Shown: positions 10,258 through 20,403, counted from the first letter of the stretch. The stretch is DNA of 64,000 nucleotides from Pseudeuparius sepicola (GCA_963920635.1 OY987302.1:32463278-32527277); one strand, 5' to 3'. The notes: generated by a model not told the origin, from the sequence alone. Program-made: numbers and translations.

Positions 10258-11190
10258 CATCAAGTTTCTGACTACTTCGCTTAGCGGCAGATATTCCATA
10301 AGACTGTCGTGAATAATTAAGCAATACGCTCGAGTGTCTTTAGGAAAACCGACATCACTTTCTATGTCTAGTTTGACGTCAACAGTGCTGGTCTTAAGGG
10401 TCTCATTTCTTCTAGAACAGACGATAACAAACATAGTTACGTTATCTTTGTAATCTTTGTAATCTAGCAGTGGACGTTTCTCACGAACGCCCATAAAATT
10501 TTAATAAAATTCAATGTAACTATTGTAAGCTTCTAAGTAATCATTATTTTTGAAATTCAGCCTCTGCCTTTCAAATGGGAAATATTCACCGTTTAGAATT
10601 AACCTAACGTCTGATATACTTATGTGATCGAATTTTGTGGGATCGCTTTTGCTATTTTCTTTGCGATTAGTTTGAAAACCAACTACAACAAACCTAGGAG
10701 ATTCCACTGCTGCAGATGTTTTCACTGACCAAATTTCTTTACGAGAGTTTGCCGTAAGAGTTGGCAATTCATGTATTTCCCACTTTCTAAAGTGTAAAAT
10801 AATGGGTTGATCTCGCTTTATGGATTGCAGGAGATCTAATCTAATCATATCGTTTGGCTGTATATGTTTCACTTTTAGTTCTATATTGGTAATCAATAAT
10901 GCTGCTGTCAACTCTGTAGTGGAGTCGGCAGCTTTCTCTAGTAGCAGGCAATTATTGTCGTTGCGGGCTCGAATTAGTCTTATTGTTTGCTTACCGCAAA
11001 TGGCATATTGATAATCATTAAAGAGCCCAAACAAATGTTTAAGCGGTATTCTTACGCTGAATGTTCCGTCCTTATTCAAGATTGGCGCATTGTCCTTGGG
11101 ATAGCTCCAACTTGAAGTTACCAAGTACTTTTCATCGTTAGGAGAATAACATAAACATCCCCTCATGGCACTCACAACTCCAGGATCTCT
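10258..11190 (-). pseudogene. Major capsid protein (hexon-like), C-terminal three quarters
   Basis: This is the double-jelly-roll capsid protein of the outer Polinton. Visible hallmarks are F.VRIPLKHLFGLF.DY near 11065, a beta-rich middle, Y..FY before an in-frame TAA (10501-10503), and the typical tail with FVIVCSRRNETLK, FP..TRAYCLIIHD and Y.PL. The same frame continues past the stop, so there is one nonsense mutation. The amino-terminal 102 codons lie at 27194-27499. The break falls between two codons at 11190, exactly at the nested element's edge. No restored product is given. Confidence 0.85.
11185..11190. other. Target-site duplication ATCTCT, left copy
   Basis: Six bases immediately before the AGTAGTGAGG terminus are identical to 27194-27199 after the other terminus. 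A 6-bp duplication is the known signature of Polinton integrases. Confidence 0.95.
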
Positions 11191-11385
11191 AGTAGTGAGG
11201 CAAAGCGGGTGCACCATCATTCCATCTCACTCGCACTCATGTATTTTCCCACATAAGATAACGACTTCCGGTGCGGTCTTATCGCTACTTTTGGTCTCTC
11301 TCTCTCGGCCGTAGTCGCGGCGCGGCGTTGCCTGATCCTCGATTCTGTCGTGTAGGTGCGACGTTGCCTTTTCCTGGAATGAAAT

Positions 11386-11466
11386 AAAAAAAGCCCGTGG
11401 CTGGAATGGAACCTGTTCCGTTCGTGTCCCGACCCCGTCGCTCCGGCCAACTGGGCTATCGCCGCA
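11386..11466 (-). promoter_or_regulatory. Pol III (tRNA-like) promoter unit in left TIR
   Basis: Reading outward on the minus strand there is an A-box TAGCCCAGTTGG (11458-11447), a B-box-like GGTTCCATTCC (11413-11403) and then a run of seven T (11392-11386), which is a Pol III terminator. The A-to-B spacing of 45 nt is exactly tRNA-like. Acceptor and T stems do not pair well, so this is not a tRNA gene. It is either a tRNA-derived SINE head or an element-encoded small RNA. Confidence 0.6.
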
Positions 11467-11599
11467 CGTCGAAGAAGTGACCTTAAAAAGCGCAAACTAG
11501 AATCTCGTCATCCGTTCGGGCGCGCGCGCTTGCTCCTCGAGGGACGCCTGTCAGGTAGACCGGATCCGGGGGCCTGAAAGGCGGAGGAGTCTTGAGCCT

Positions 11600-11830
11600 G
11601 TCAAAAATATACAGGATGGAACAAGAAGAGAAATATGTGAAAAATATTAAGAGAAAAAATACAGTTATGTTGAGAAAAAAATATATACAGAGTGATCAAA
11701 AGTTAGGTTTGAGAAAAATATAGAGTGACCAAAAGTTAGGTTTAAATATGAGAAAAATATACAGGATGGAACAAAAAGAGAAATATGTGAAAATATTAAG
11801 AGAAAAAATATACAGGGTGACCAAAAGTTG
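11600..11830. repeat. Subterminal direct repeats with ATATACAGGATGGAAC and TGACCAAAAGTTAGGTT
   Basis: Imperfect units contain ATATACAGGATGGAACAA, GAGAAATATGTGAAAATATT and TGACCAAAAGTTAGGTTT. They are repeated here and, inverted, at about 26560-26760. They could be replication or packaging signals or an inserted MITE; the phrases resemble the TACAGG(G/A)TG ends of other repeats in this window. Confidence 0.6.
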
Positions 11831-13152
11831 GGTTATGTTGAGAAAAATAGTAACCAAAAGGTAGCTAAATATATGCCATGTCTTAGAAGAAAAATGTCTT
11901 GGAAAGAGTCCCTTGAAGGCGGAGAAAAAGTTGCAGGGTGGACAAATTGTTCACAGAAAACATTTGAGCGGTTTTAGGTGGAATGAATAATAATTGATGC
12001 AAAGTGCATGTTTTCTTTGTTCGTTAAAAATATAATGTGATGTAATGTTTCCGGAGACATTTGATAAAGCTCCATAAAATCAAACACTGCAGAAAGTCTT
12101 CATTTAGTTTCATTGTTCCTTTGAATCAAAATGGGTAAATTAATGAGAAAGCTTCCTAAAAATTAATCGTCTAATCAAAGTTTTTTTTTATTGCAGAATT
12201 TATTAAATTCGTCAAGGAAAAGGTCCAAACCTTACCAGTAAGTTATAAAAATTAAAACTATACCATAATTTATACGTATCTTGTAGCCAGGTGGAAACTA
12301 CACGATAATGTACGGGAAAAAGGGGGATGTCCCCTTTGGAAAGGAGGGGGCACCCCCTTTCATAGGGGAGCACGCCTCACACTATGTGTTTTTTTACATG
12401 GAAGGGCCCCTGGGGGTTGTTTGGGTGTTCCCCAAATGGTATAACAATAATTCTTGTTATTTAACTCTTGTATAACCACTAAATTTGTTTCAGATTCTGT
12501 ATAGCGAGGGTGCTGAATGGTATAGTAAAAAATTGTTAAATTTTGCATGAACATGAAATTTGTTTTTTTTTTCAGATTTGGTCCAGATCAAATAAAAAAT
12601 TAAACCAATTTTTTTATTTTCTCATTACTCCATCCATACAATCATTAAAAAATCTCCTTTTCTTTTTCTAAAGTGAATCACTAAGACATATGTCTTTTAA
12701 AAAGATAAAAACACAAATTTTCCCACTTGAATGCTCGATTTATAATAAACAAAACAATGAATTTCTTGTCTCTTAGTGAATGTTATAAAAATTCTTAAGA
12801 AAAATTTTGTTTTTTAGTTTGTTTCAGACAGATTGATTGATTGATTAAAAGATAAGGAAAAAATAAAAGATACATATAGATATACATATTTTTTATTGAT
12901 AAACACAGTCGCAAAAAATTACAATAATTCCAAATATATTTGTGGTAATTTTATGGGTTAGGTTAGGTTAGGGATACAGGTTCACAAAGTCAATATTTAA
13001 AACATTAGTTTAACGAAGACAAAAATACAACGAACGCAAAAAAGGTCACAACGAACGTAAAAATACAACAAACGCAAAAGTTTCACAATGTACGCAGAAA
13101 ATTATATAAAAAAATTTTTGCACTGTTTTTACATTTTCCAACACCAGATTTT
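11831..13152. other. AT-rich subterminal noncoding region, left arm
   Basis: No supported gene. It contains a GC-rich double hairpin at about 12317-12362 (GGGGGATGTCCCC and AAAGGAGGGGGCACCCCCTTT-like palindromes), three TTAGG units at 12958-12972, and ACGAACGCAAAA.. repeats at 13015-13085. The equivalent, more diverged, sequence is at 25302-26560. Confidence 0.6.
12958..12972 (+). repeat. (TTAGG)3, insect telomere-type motif
   Basis: Three perfect TTAGG units. The right arm has only one or two at the equivalent place. Too short to indicate a telomeric origin. Confidence 0.5.
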
Positions 13153-13695
13153 TTAAAATTCAATAGCCGAATCGTCGTTTTCATCATGCATATTTTCAAA
13201 ACATTGATTGGGATCAAATAAATCGAAGAGGGGAGTTCTAGAACAATTTCCGCACCATTCTTTTGGATTTTTAATCCACCTGTCCATGACTTGAGTAACG
13301 TGAGATGAGAAGTGCTTGCGTTTTCTCTTGGGTGCGCGACGAAAATTCTGATACTCTTCAAATAAAAATTGAACTACACCTTTGCAGTAGAAACACACTT
13401 TCAAATTTTCTAACTGTGGAAACGCAAAATATTCCGTGAAAACACAAAAAAGCGCGTCATGTTCTTCCGGTAAAAAAATCATTCTTTCGTCGAACCAGAG
13501 ATCATCCCACGCGGGTTGATTTAGTAAAAAAGCCACTTCCCTAGGTGTCAGCCGTTCATCAAAATTTATCGAGTCCCGATCTGCATCCTCCCAATCATGA
13601 ATGGTTTCTTTGTAAATTTGAAGCTTGTACTTCGTAAAATCACTAATAATTTCATATTGTAGAGCTGCGGCAGATCCGTCTCTAGAATGTGACAC
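13153..13695 (-). CDS. Hypothetical protein with two Cys pairs (nested Polinton, left arm)
   Basis: A 180-residue open frame between the terminus and PolB, reading outward. It has an amphipathic N-terminal half with TPREVAFLLNQPAWDDLWF, then CFYCKG, a basic patch APKRKRKHFSSHV, W...P.EWCGNC.RTPLFDLFD and an acidic end. The CxxC pairs may bind zinc. Comparison with the right-arm copy shows a 1-nt difference near the start: the right arm's frame continues upstream through KMSCHILETDLPQL, so the left start at 13695 may be an artefact of a frameshift. Function unknown. Confidence 0.6.
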   Translation of the reverse strand: MSHSRDGSAAALQYEIISDFTKYKLQIYKETIHDWEDADRDSINFDERLTPREVAFLLNQPAWDDLWFDERMIFLPEEHDALFCVFTEYFAFPQLENLKVCFYCKGVVQFLFEEYQNFRRAPKRKRKHFSSHVTQVMDRWIKNPKEWCGNCSRTPLFDLFDPNQCFENMHDENDDSAIEF

Positions 13696-13931
13696 GACAT
13701 TTTGAGATTTCGCACAATTTCTTTTTTAGCGAGATTTTGTAATGACAACATTTTTGTATGGTGCACTTAAATAGAACGATAAAAACAATTGTGTGGTAAC
13801 TAAATTACATTGAGAGACAACGGTTTTTAAACCGCCTTTTCCTGTTGACGACGGTCTTATCACAACGCTCTTATCTGTTTACGATCCATTTATGCAAATT
13901 TGAAAAATATATTATGGTGAATCATCGTAGC

Positions 13932-16900
13932 CTAACGGAAACGTTCCGATGTTTCTTCAAGGATTTTGCTTTTATCGTCAAAACTGCTTAGGGCGTTTTT
14001 ATTAACCGTAAACGAATAAATATTATGTTTTTCGGACCTTATCGTATTAAATTTGGAATACAGGTCCGAAGAAGTACCGAAAAGAATGTCTTTATAATTT
14101 TGAAATGTTAAGTTATTAACAGCGAATTTTCCCACACCCTTAGCTTTCTTTACCGAAATTTCCGAATCATCGTCTTCATTGTGAAATTTGAACGCGTACA
14201 TTTTTGCGGCCAAGCCGACAAATTCTGAAATAATTTTACCTTTTACCTCGTCTTTAATATACCCGATTTTCTTCTTGTTAAATTTTGCAATTTTAAACAC
14301 GTTCCCGTCCGGATAATCGCTGGTATCGAAAAATTTGATGCAGTCATTTCGAATGATTTCGTAAAAATCGTGACAAAAAATATGATACATGAGGGAATCG
14401 GTATCGGAATACAGCAGCTTTATTTCCCTTACAGGTAATTTTGTGAAATAATTATAGTGAAAATCATACACGAGGCTTTTGGAAATGTCTAGCACGGAAA
14501 TGCCTACATAAATCGGTTTATTAAACAACAATTCGTTTTTTTTTCATTTCTACGGCTATCAGATTTTCCGAGAAAATTTGCAAAGAATCAAAATTGGGTT
14601 GGGCAATAAGTTTTCTGGCTCCGTATCTCCCGTCCCAGCTAGTGACTAACCTAATATCCCTGTTATTTCCTATATTCTGGACCGTTTTACCGTAAATAAT
14701 GTTATTTTTTCTTTTGTATAAATCCTGTTCAAATTCTGATTTTGCCTGAGCGCGCAAACCCGTATTTAGATCCATATATTTTTTAACCAGGCACTTTGTT
14801 TAAATTTTAAAACCCTATGAATTTGCATCAATTTAATTCCCAAATTTAAAGCTTGGATAAGAAGTTTGTAATGTACAACGTACTTTTCTCTTTTGAAAAA
14901 TGTGCTGGTCAATTTCTTAGGTTTTCCCGGCGTTGTTTCATAGTGGTGGGGGAGCAACGGAAAGTCCCTGTGTTTTTCAAAAAGTTCTTGGGGATAATCG
15001 AGCGTTACTTCTAAAATATACCCAATTCCTTCGCCCCAACCGTTAATATCAATACCTATTTCCGTGATATATCCGTGTCTAGAAGATTTTATGAGCATTT
15101 CAATTTTTTCTAAATCATGTTCCCATTCAAAATTGGAGACGGGAAGTGGACAGGACATAGAAAAACCATAAAGGTTATTTACATCCCCATAAAAAATGTA
15201 TGAGTCTGGGGATGATTCGTCATAATTTTTCATGTATCGATTGGAACAAATAACGAGCCCTCCTCTAATGCCTTTTTCGATAAACAAAATCATATTGTAA
15301 TCGGTCAACAATTCCATTTCAACTTTCGTCATCTTTAGCATGGCGTCCCAGGAAAAATGGGCCGCGGTGAAGAAATGTGCAGCGTCTAGACCGTAATTAT
15401 TAATGCAAAAATCGCGATAGTTCTCAAAAATGTCCGCCAGTAAGATTGCATCAATTCGGAGATATAGATCGCTATATTGCCCCAAATTTTGTATTTTGAA
15501 GGTTTTCCAAACATTTTGAGCATGCAAGTATTTTTCATTGGAAATTGTTTCCCCCGTCAATTTACTGTTAAAATGGTGCATGGCGGGCAGTTCGTTTTCG
15601 CTTAATTTTGAAACGGAATCGAGATAGTCGTATGGAAACACGCCCTTCTTAATAGCTAAATTAAATTGTTCGGGGTCTGGAAAAGTCTTACGCGTTAAAA
15701 CGAACTGATCGGCATTGAGCGATTCGGCTAATTTTTGCAAGGAAGCGGGTAAAAATCTCAAACTGTCCAAAAATCGCATATAAAGAGTTCCCGACCTTTT
15801 ACTGAAAGAAAGAAATTTTTCAAACGAAATCGGCAATAGGGAAATTGATTGATCGTCAAAATTCAACTCCCTGATAATAAAATGTGCGTCATAGCCGCTT
15901 AAATTATGGAAAAATATAGGTACAAAATTCGCGTTTTTACATTGCAAATTACAGTTATTACAAAGTGTTTTTCGATATTCACCCGTCAGGTGATTGTGAT
16001 CGAAAACTTTCGGGTTACTTTCCGAAAATAATTCATCGCAAATCATACACCTGATGACGTTATCATGATTTATTTGCTGTTCTAGAGAAATTTTTGACAT
16101 TGGTAATTTAGTTTTTAATATGTCCTCAATTGTTTTCATTTCAAGACGAATTTTGTTAACGAACCATTTTACTGGGGCTTCTCCCCTGTATATCTCAAAG
16201 TGTGATAATGTTTCATCGAACGAGCAGACTACCTGATAAGCTATACTAAAAGGTTCATGTTTTTGGTAGGGATTGGTGTACGATTTCGAGGGATTATTTT
16301 CGCAATTTTCTATATTGACCGTTAAACATTCTATATCTGCATAAATGGAAAAGGGAACCTTTGCGGTTTTTTTGATGTCCTTAAATTTTAAAATGTTTTC
16401 ATTTTTATTAGGTAAAATAATTTTCACTGGATCTACTCTTTGACAATCCTCTAAATGCGTCGTTAGTTGTTCATTGGAATTGAAATTACACAAACAGCGA
16501 TCACATATGAATTTTTTTCGTTTATTTCCACTAATTTGATTTCCCGTCAGAGTACCTAAATCTAAAATGTAGCAAAAATGTCCCGAACTCGATCTGAACT
16601 TGGTCAAATAAAGCAAATTTACGTGAATTTCCTTAAGTTCTTTTGTGTGATAGATCGGACCGTTAATTTTTTTCTTTATGCTATCGTACCCAAAAACATT
16701 CACCGAAATGGTAGGATTTTGTTTTTCAAATTTAGACAAGTCTGTTATTTTCATAGGTAGTTCAATGTTTCTCAAATTTAAAAATTCGTAATAATTTTGC
16801 GGGTAGTCAGATGGATCGGTGGATCTAATTTTGGTAACGCCCGCCAATATGCACCAAACAAAACAACGCCTATCTACAGATTTTATATTTAAGATACACT

Positions 16901-17441
16901 GTTTTCTTTTTAATTCCGCAGGTAAATCGATAAAAGATCACCCATTTATCGGATCGTACTTATTGATATTAACAGTTAAATTAATAATTTCTTTTAAAGT
17001 CCATCCCGAATCGCCCTCTTCGAATTCAGACATACTGTTCAAAATAAGATCAGTGAAAAAGGTAAAAACATCTTGTATGTGCGTTTCCTCGATAATTTCC
17101 TTGTTTGGTGTTGAAAAATGTTTAATTTCGCTTATTTCAACCTCTTCGGAATCCCTAACTGTTTTCTTAACAAAAACAGCGTATAAAATAACGTTACACT
17201 TGATACATTTTAAACGTGACAGAAAATAAATAATCTTACGTTTAAAAATCGGGAAACAAGATTCCAACGTCGCCAGGATGAATTCCAATCTTCTTTTTTC
17301 GGAGAGTTTTGCTGATCCGAGAAGGAGGCTTCTGCAGCGATCGATGTATTTTCCATTTTTTCCGATTAGGTCCGATAAATCACCCTCTGTTTGCGCCAAA
17401 TAATACAAGTTTTGAACAGACTGATTTGTGCTGTGATCCAT
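13932..17441 (-). pseudogene. Protein-primed DNA polymerase B (nested Polinton, left copy)
   Basis: This is the replicative polymerase of the element, about 1,170 codons. An N-terminal extension (17441-16941) ends at an in-frame TGA (16938-16940). The long frame 16937-14766 then has a C2H2-like finger (CDRC...H...C), exo I YADIEC, an HNH/EndoVII-like block CMIC...DHNHLTG..R..LC..CN, exo II SGYDAHF, exo III YSDLYLRIDA, and motif A DVNNLYGFSMS. A 1-nt loss in an A-run near 14783 shifts to 14775-14521 (NNIIYGKTVQN). A second A-run shift near 14535 leads to 14531-13932 (motif C YSDTDSL). Three small lesions, two in homopolymers, make this either a very young pseudogene or partly a sequencing problem. 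Confidence 0.9.
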
Positions 17442-17552
17442 TTTGTGTGTTTATCTGTAAAAACGGTTCTTTAGATTTTCACCGGTAAAAAACAAAAAAA
17501 AAACTTACTGTTTATCGGTTCGGGTTCTGATGTCGATTAGCGCACACTCTTG

Positions 17553-17762
17553 TCACATCACCGTCTTCACCTCCTTCACCACTAGCACCATTTTACCGGC
17601 CCATCGCTGTTTGAAGTCCTCCACGGCCGCCCGATCAAAAACGTGCAGGAATCTCTTCGGCAGCCAGCAACTAAATTCACCCAAATTGACTAGGACGGCT
17701 TCTCCAATTTCCGTGTGTTTTCGGTCCACGTCCAGAATTATGTACTCCGTGCCCAGTTCCAA
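17553..17762 (-). CDS. Small LPxRF-family protein (nested Polinton)
   Basis: 69 residues: YIILD.....T..GEAVLVNL..F.CWLPKRF followed by a short hydrophobic tail. The same pattern (K.ILSF...T.YGE.V.VE...F...LPARF) is seen in the 100-residue protein at 29840-30142 of the outer element, so I treat both as one small Polinton family. The beta-rich pattern is compatible with a small nucleic-acid-binding fold, but nothing proves it. It lies between PolB and the 248-aa gene in the same orientation. Confidence 0.55.
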   Translation of the reverse strand: MELGTEYIILDVDRKHTEIGEAVLVNLGEFSCWLPKRFLHVFDRAAVEDFKQRWAGKMVLVVKEVKTVM

Positions 17763-17849
17763 TTCGACTAATTTTTTTTATCGGATTTAGGTTGAAATTA
17801 AGCGCCTCTTCTAGTTTCTTGAAATCCATGAGGAAGCTGTTGACGCGAG

Positions 17850-18062
17850 GAGACCACAACGAACAATGAAACTCGGTTCGGCTACGAGGCGAAGGCTTTA
17901 TCGCCCGTCGCGCGCCCAGGCGGGGAAGGCTTATCGCGCGCCCGTTAAGGCGGGGAAATATTAAGAACGGGATTCCCGCAGTGTGCAAAGCGCCCGACCC
18001 TAAGAGGGCACCTGCCAGGTAGCCTTAAAGGACGAGGGTCCGGGGGCCTGAGAGGGATAGAA
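17850..18062. promoter_or_regulatory. GC-rich spacer with repeats and a TIR-like motif
   Basis: A GC island in AT-rich surroundings. It contains a direct repeat GCGCGCCC...AAGGCGGGGAA (17910s and 17935s) and, at 18008-18055, ACCTGCCAGGTAG ... GGTCCGGGGGCCTGAGAGG. This matches the subterminal GCCTGTCAGGTAG ... GATCCGGGGGCCTGAAAGG of the left TIR (11547-11583). It sits at the 3' side of the 248-aa gene and 5' of the small gene, so a promoter, origin or recombination site is possible. Confidence 0.45.
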
Positions 18063-18088
18063 AGATTTGACTTTTTCTTAATCTTTAT

Positions 18089-18835
18089 TCAAAAATATCT
18101 TCTCATGTACAGGTAGGATAACAACTTATTTCTATCGAAATGGAGTAGTTCGAATATGCAAAATGTTTCCAAGGTGAAAGAGGCATTACAAATTTCTAAC
18201 ATTATTTCTATGGGATTCAATACATAATTACACCTAATCAGTAGTTCGTTAACTCTATCTAAAAAGCTATCGTAAAATTCGTTAATTTTCAGTTTTAACA
18301 ATACGTCAAATTTCGTAGAAATAAACTTATCGATTACATTGACTAATTCAAAAATATCGGATTCCAGAAAATAATGGCACACTTCGTTCATGGAGAGTAC
18401 TGCAATTTTGAGCCCGTCCAATCCGACCATCGTGCTAAGTTCCAGATTTTCGTTTGTGGTAAATTTCAGGGAAATGTCCCGTGTTGACGTCATCCCGAAG
18501 AATTCTCGCGTAAATTTATTCAATAACGAAATAAACTCGTTCCATTCCTCGTGATCTAACGATATGGTGGCGAAATCTCTCGTATCCAAGTGGTTAGTGA
18601 TATTGACCGTGGGCTTGAAATAAGAGTCCGGCTTCAGGCCGCAATGTATGGTGAAAACGTTGTTTGGAATTAACACAGAACACGTGTTTAACACAAGTTG
18701 TTGTCTCTTCTTTTCGTCGCAGAGGTTCGTAATGCGCCCGACTTCGTGATTGCAATCGCAACATGGTCGCGAGGAACCGTAACCGCTATCGACGCTCATC
18801 TTTTGAAAACTAACGCGGAGGGTTTTGGGCAACAT
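18089..18835 (-). CDS. Hypothetical Polinton protein, 248 aa
   Basis: Intact frame. The N-terminus has CCDCNHEVG, then NTCSVLIPNNVFTIHCGL, NHLDTRDFATI, DGLKIAVLS and a helical C-terminal half ending YMRRYF. The outer-element homologue is 4520-5197. It starts 16 bp downstream of the integrase stop in an apparent minus-strand gene series. No family recognised. Strict co-conservation with integrase in two divergent elements suggests a core element function. Confidence 0.75.
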   Translation of the reverse strand: MLPKTLRVSFQKMSVDSGYGSSRPCCDCNHEVGRITNLCDEKKRQQLVLNTCSVLIPNNVFTIHCGLKPDSYFKPTVNITNHLDTRDFATISLDHEEWNEFISLLNKFTREFFGMTSTRDISLKFTTNENLELSTMVGLDGLKIAVLSMNEVCHYFLESDIFELVNVIDKFISTKFDVLLKLKINEFYDSFLDRVNELLIRCNYVLNPIEIMLEICNASFTLETFCIFELLHFDRNKLLSYLYMRRYF

Positions 18836-18850
18836 TTTTTATCCCCACCA

Positions 18851-19783
18851 TCACAAAACATTAACGCCATCTATCCACGAATCGTGAGATTTGTCAAGGC
18901 CAAGCCAACGTACCAAAACTTTCCCTCCTTTTTTTCTCAAAATTTTTTCCACTAGGTAAACGTCGGGATTTGCAGTTTTCTGTAACTCTTCACCGTAAAA
19001 ACCTCCTTTTATAGGGTTTCCGATCGTATCCTCCAGCAAATACGTAGCGGGATTGGTCATTTGTACTTTGACTATTTTAAAGAGTTCCGTGGTCCAGTTT
19101 GGTGTGTAGCCTTTATTGAAAATATGCTTGGCTTTGCTGATTCTGACCATATCACCCATTTTGAATTTTTGCCTGCCTAAAATCTTCATGTGACTGTAAA
19201 CGGTTTTCTGCAAGCGACGTGCACTGCCCTTGTTCACATCTTTAGGTTTCATTTGAATAGTTCTATGTCTTTGATTATTGTACTCTCCTACTAGATCGGG
19301 TAGTACATCGAGCCATTTATATTTCCCGCTTAAACTGAAATATTTGAATAATTTTTCTTTTAAGGTACGGATCACTCTTTCCACAATGGCGGCTTTCGTA
19401 TTGCTAAACGTGCTGTAATGGTTAATGTTGTACGACTTCATCAGTTTATTAAAGTGCGTATTATAGAATTCCTTTCCGTGGTCTGTTTGGAGATTTTGCG
19501 GGTGTCTAGAATTTTTTAAAATTTCACCAAAAGCCTTTGTAACCTCTTCGCCCGTCTTTGATTTAAGCGGTTTACACCACACGAATTTTGAAAAACAATC
19601 GATCACGACTAGAATAAATTTAAAATTTCTATTTTGCTTCGCATATTGATCCAATTGACCGAGATCTGCCTGCCAGGGATCGTCTAACCCTTTAATTATC
19701 GTCCTACGACGAGGATAATTTTTTCGGGCCGGTTTATGCAACTCTTCGACAACTTGAATTTTTTCTTTTGAATGATCGGGCAT
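18851..19783 (-). CDS. INT: Polinton integrase (retrovirus-like DDE) with chromodomain, intact
   Basis: A 310-residue protein. The catalytic core carries Asp40 (WQADLGQLDQY), Asp101 (QTDHGKEF) and Glu135 (AAIVERVIRTLK). A basic SH3-like segment (KMGDMVRI..AKHIFNKGYTPNW) follows at about 205-235, and a chromodomain-like tail (VEKILRKKGGKVLVRWLGLDKSHDSW) at about 270-305. It is complete and unbroken, which fits the sharp 6-bp target duplication of this element. A chromodomain tail may bias integration to particular chromatin. It is the best preserved enzyme in the window. Confidence 0.93.
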   Translation of the reverse strand: MPDHSKEKIQVVEELHKPARKNYPRRRTIIKGLDDPWQADLGQLDQYAKQNRNFKFILVVIDCFSKFVWCKPLKSKTGEEVTKAFGEILKNSRHPQNLQTDHGKEFYNTHFNKLMKSYNINHYSTFSNTKAAIVERVIRTLKEKLFKYFSLSGKYKWLDVLPDLVGEYNNQRHRTIQMKPKDVNKGSARRLQKTVYSHMKILGRQKFKMGDMVRISKAKHIFNKGYTPNWTTELFKIVKVQMTNPATYLLEDTIGNPIKGGFYGEELQKTANPDVYLVEKILRKKGGKVLVRWLGLDKSHDSWIDGVNVL

Positions 19784-19786
19784 ATT

Positions 19787-20403
19787 TTAATTTTTATGTT
19801 TCTTTGCGGCAGGAGCAGACGTTTCACCCTGTTGTTCGGGCGTTTCTATTATTTTCCGAGCCCCTTCCAGCTTTTTATTGATTTCCAAAATGGCTTTTTC
19901 CGCCGCTATTTCGACGGAATTTACTTTAGTTTTAAGACCATTTTCTGCATTTTCAATTTTGCCACGTAAAATGTTCATATCACTGTCAAGGTCTGTCAAA
20001 CGTTTTTTTTGAAGGCCGTTTCGATTTGTTGAATTTGTTTCTTAACGTCTCTTATGTCCTTCACTCTGTCATTTAGCTCGGAATCCATTTTTGTCTTTAA
20101 TTCTTTTTGTATAGCGACGTGTTCAATCCGAGATTCTTTTATGAACTTATTCGCGTCTATAATAACCGAGTTTAATGTTTTGTTTGCATTAATTTGCGTG
20201 TTTTTTACGCAACGATCGATATATTGTTTGGTGGCGGCGTCTCCGTTTTCGGTAGGTTCACTTAGGTTGGCAATTTTCAAATTTTTCGCATCTATTGATC
20301 CGTCGGGAGTTAATTCCAAAATAACACTACCCAAAGGCGTGGAGAGGTGGGAACTTTGACGTGTTTTGGATTGTGAGTACTGTCCAAATTTGTTCACGCT
20401 CAT
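19787..20403 (-). pseudogene. Fibre-like coiled-coil protein (nested), one frameshift
   Basis: The N-terminal frame (20403-19996) opens MSVNKFGQYSQS and carries DGSIDAKNLKIANL.EP followed by GDAATKQYID. This resembles the repeated 'nL..P...tDAatk.YvD' trimerisation block of phage tail fibres (family knowledge; similarity by eye only). A heptad coiled coil follows. A shift near 19997 moves to the second frame, ending in a charged PEQQGETSAPAAKKHKN tail. The stop of the second frame precedes the integrase start by only a few bases. Confidence 0.65.

Larger units (their letters stand above)
11191..16646. repeat. Left inverted arm of nested Polinton (long TIR)
   Basis: The arm extends from the terminus through a Pol III-like unit, AT-rich spacer, the 13153-13695 gene and most of PolB. 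Its reverse complement is found at 21797-27193. The match ends at ACAAAAGAACTTAAGGAAAT (plus-strand complement near 16641). Coding parts match nearly perfectly. The noncoding 11.6-13.1 kb part has more substitutions and indels. Usual Polinton TIRs are hundreds of bases, so a 5.4-kb arm is exceptional. Confidence 0.9.

Noticed and set aside
12958..12972. Interstitial telomere
   Set aside because: Only three TTAGG units; chance or local repeat expansion is enough.
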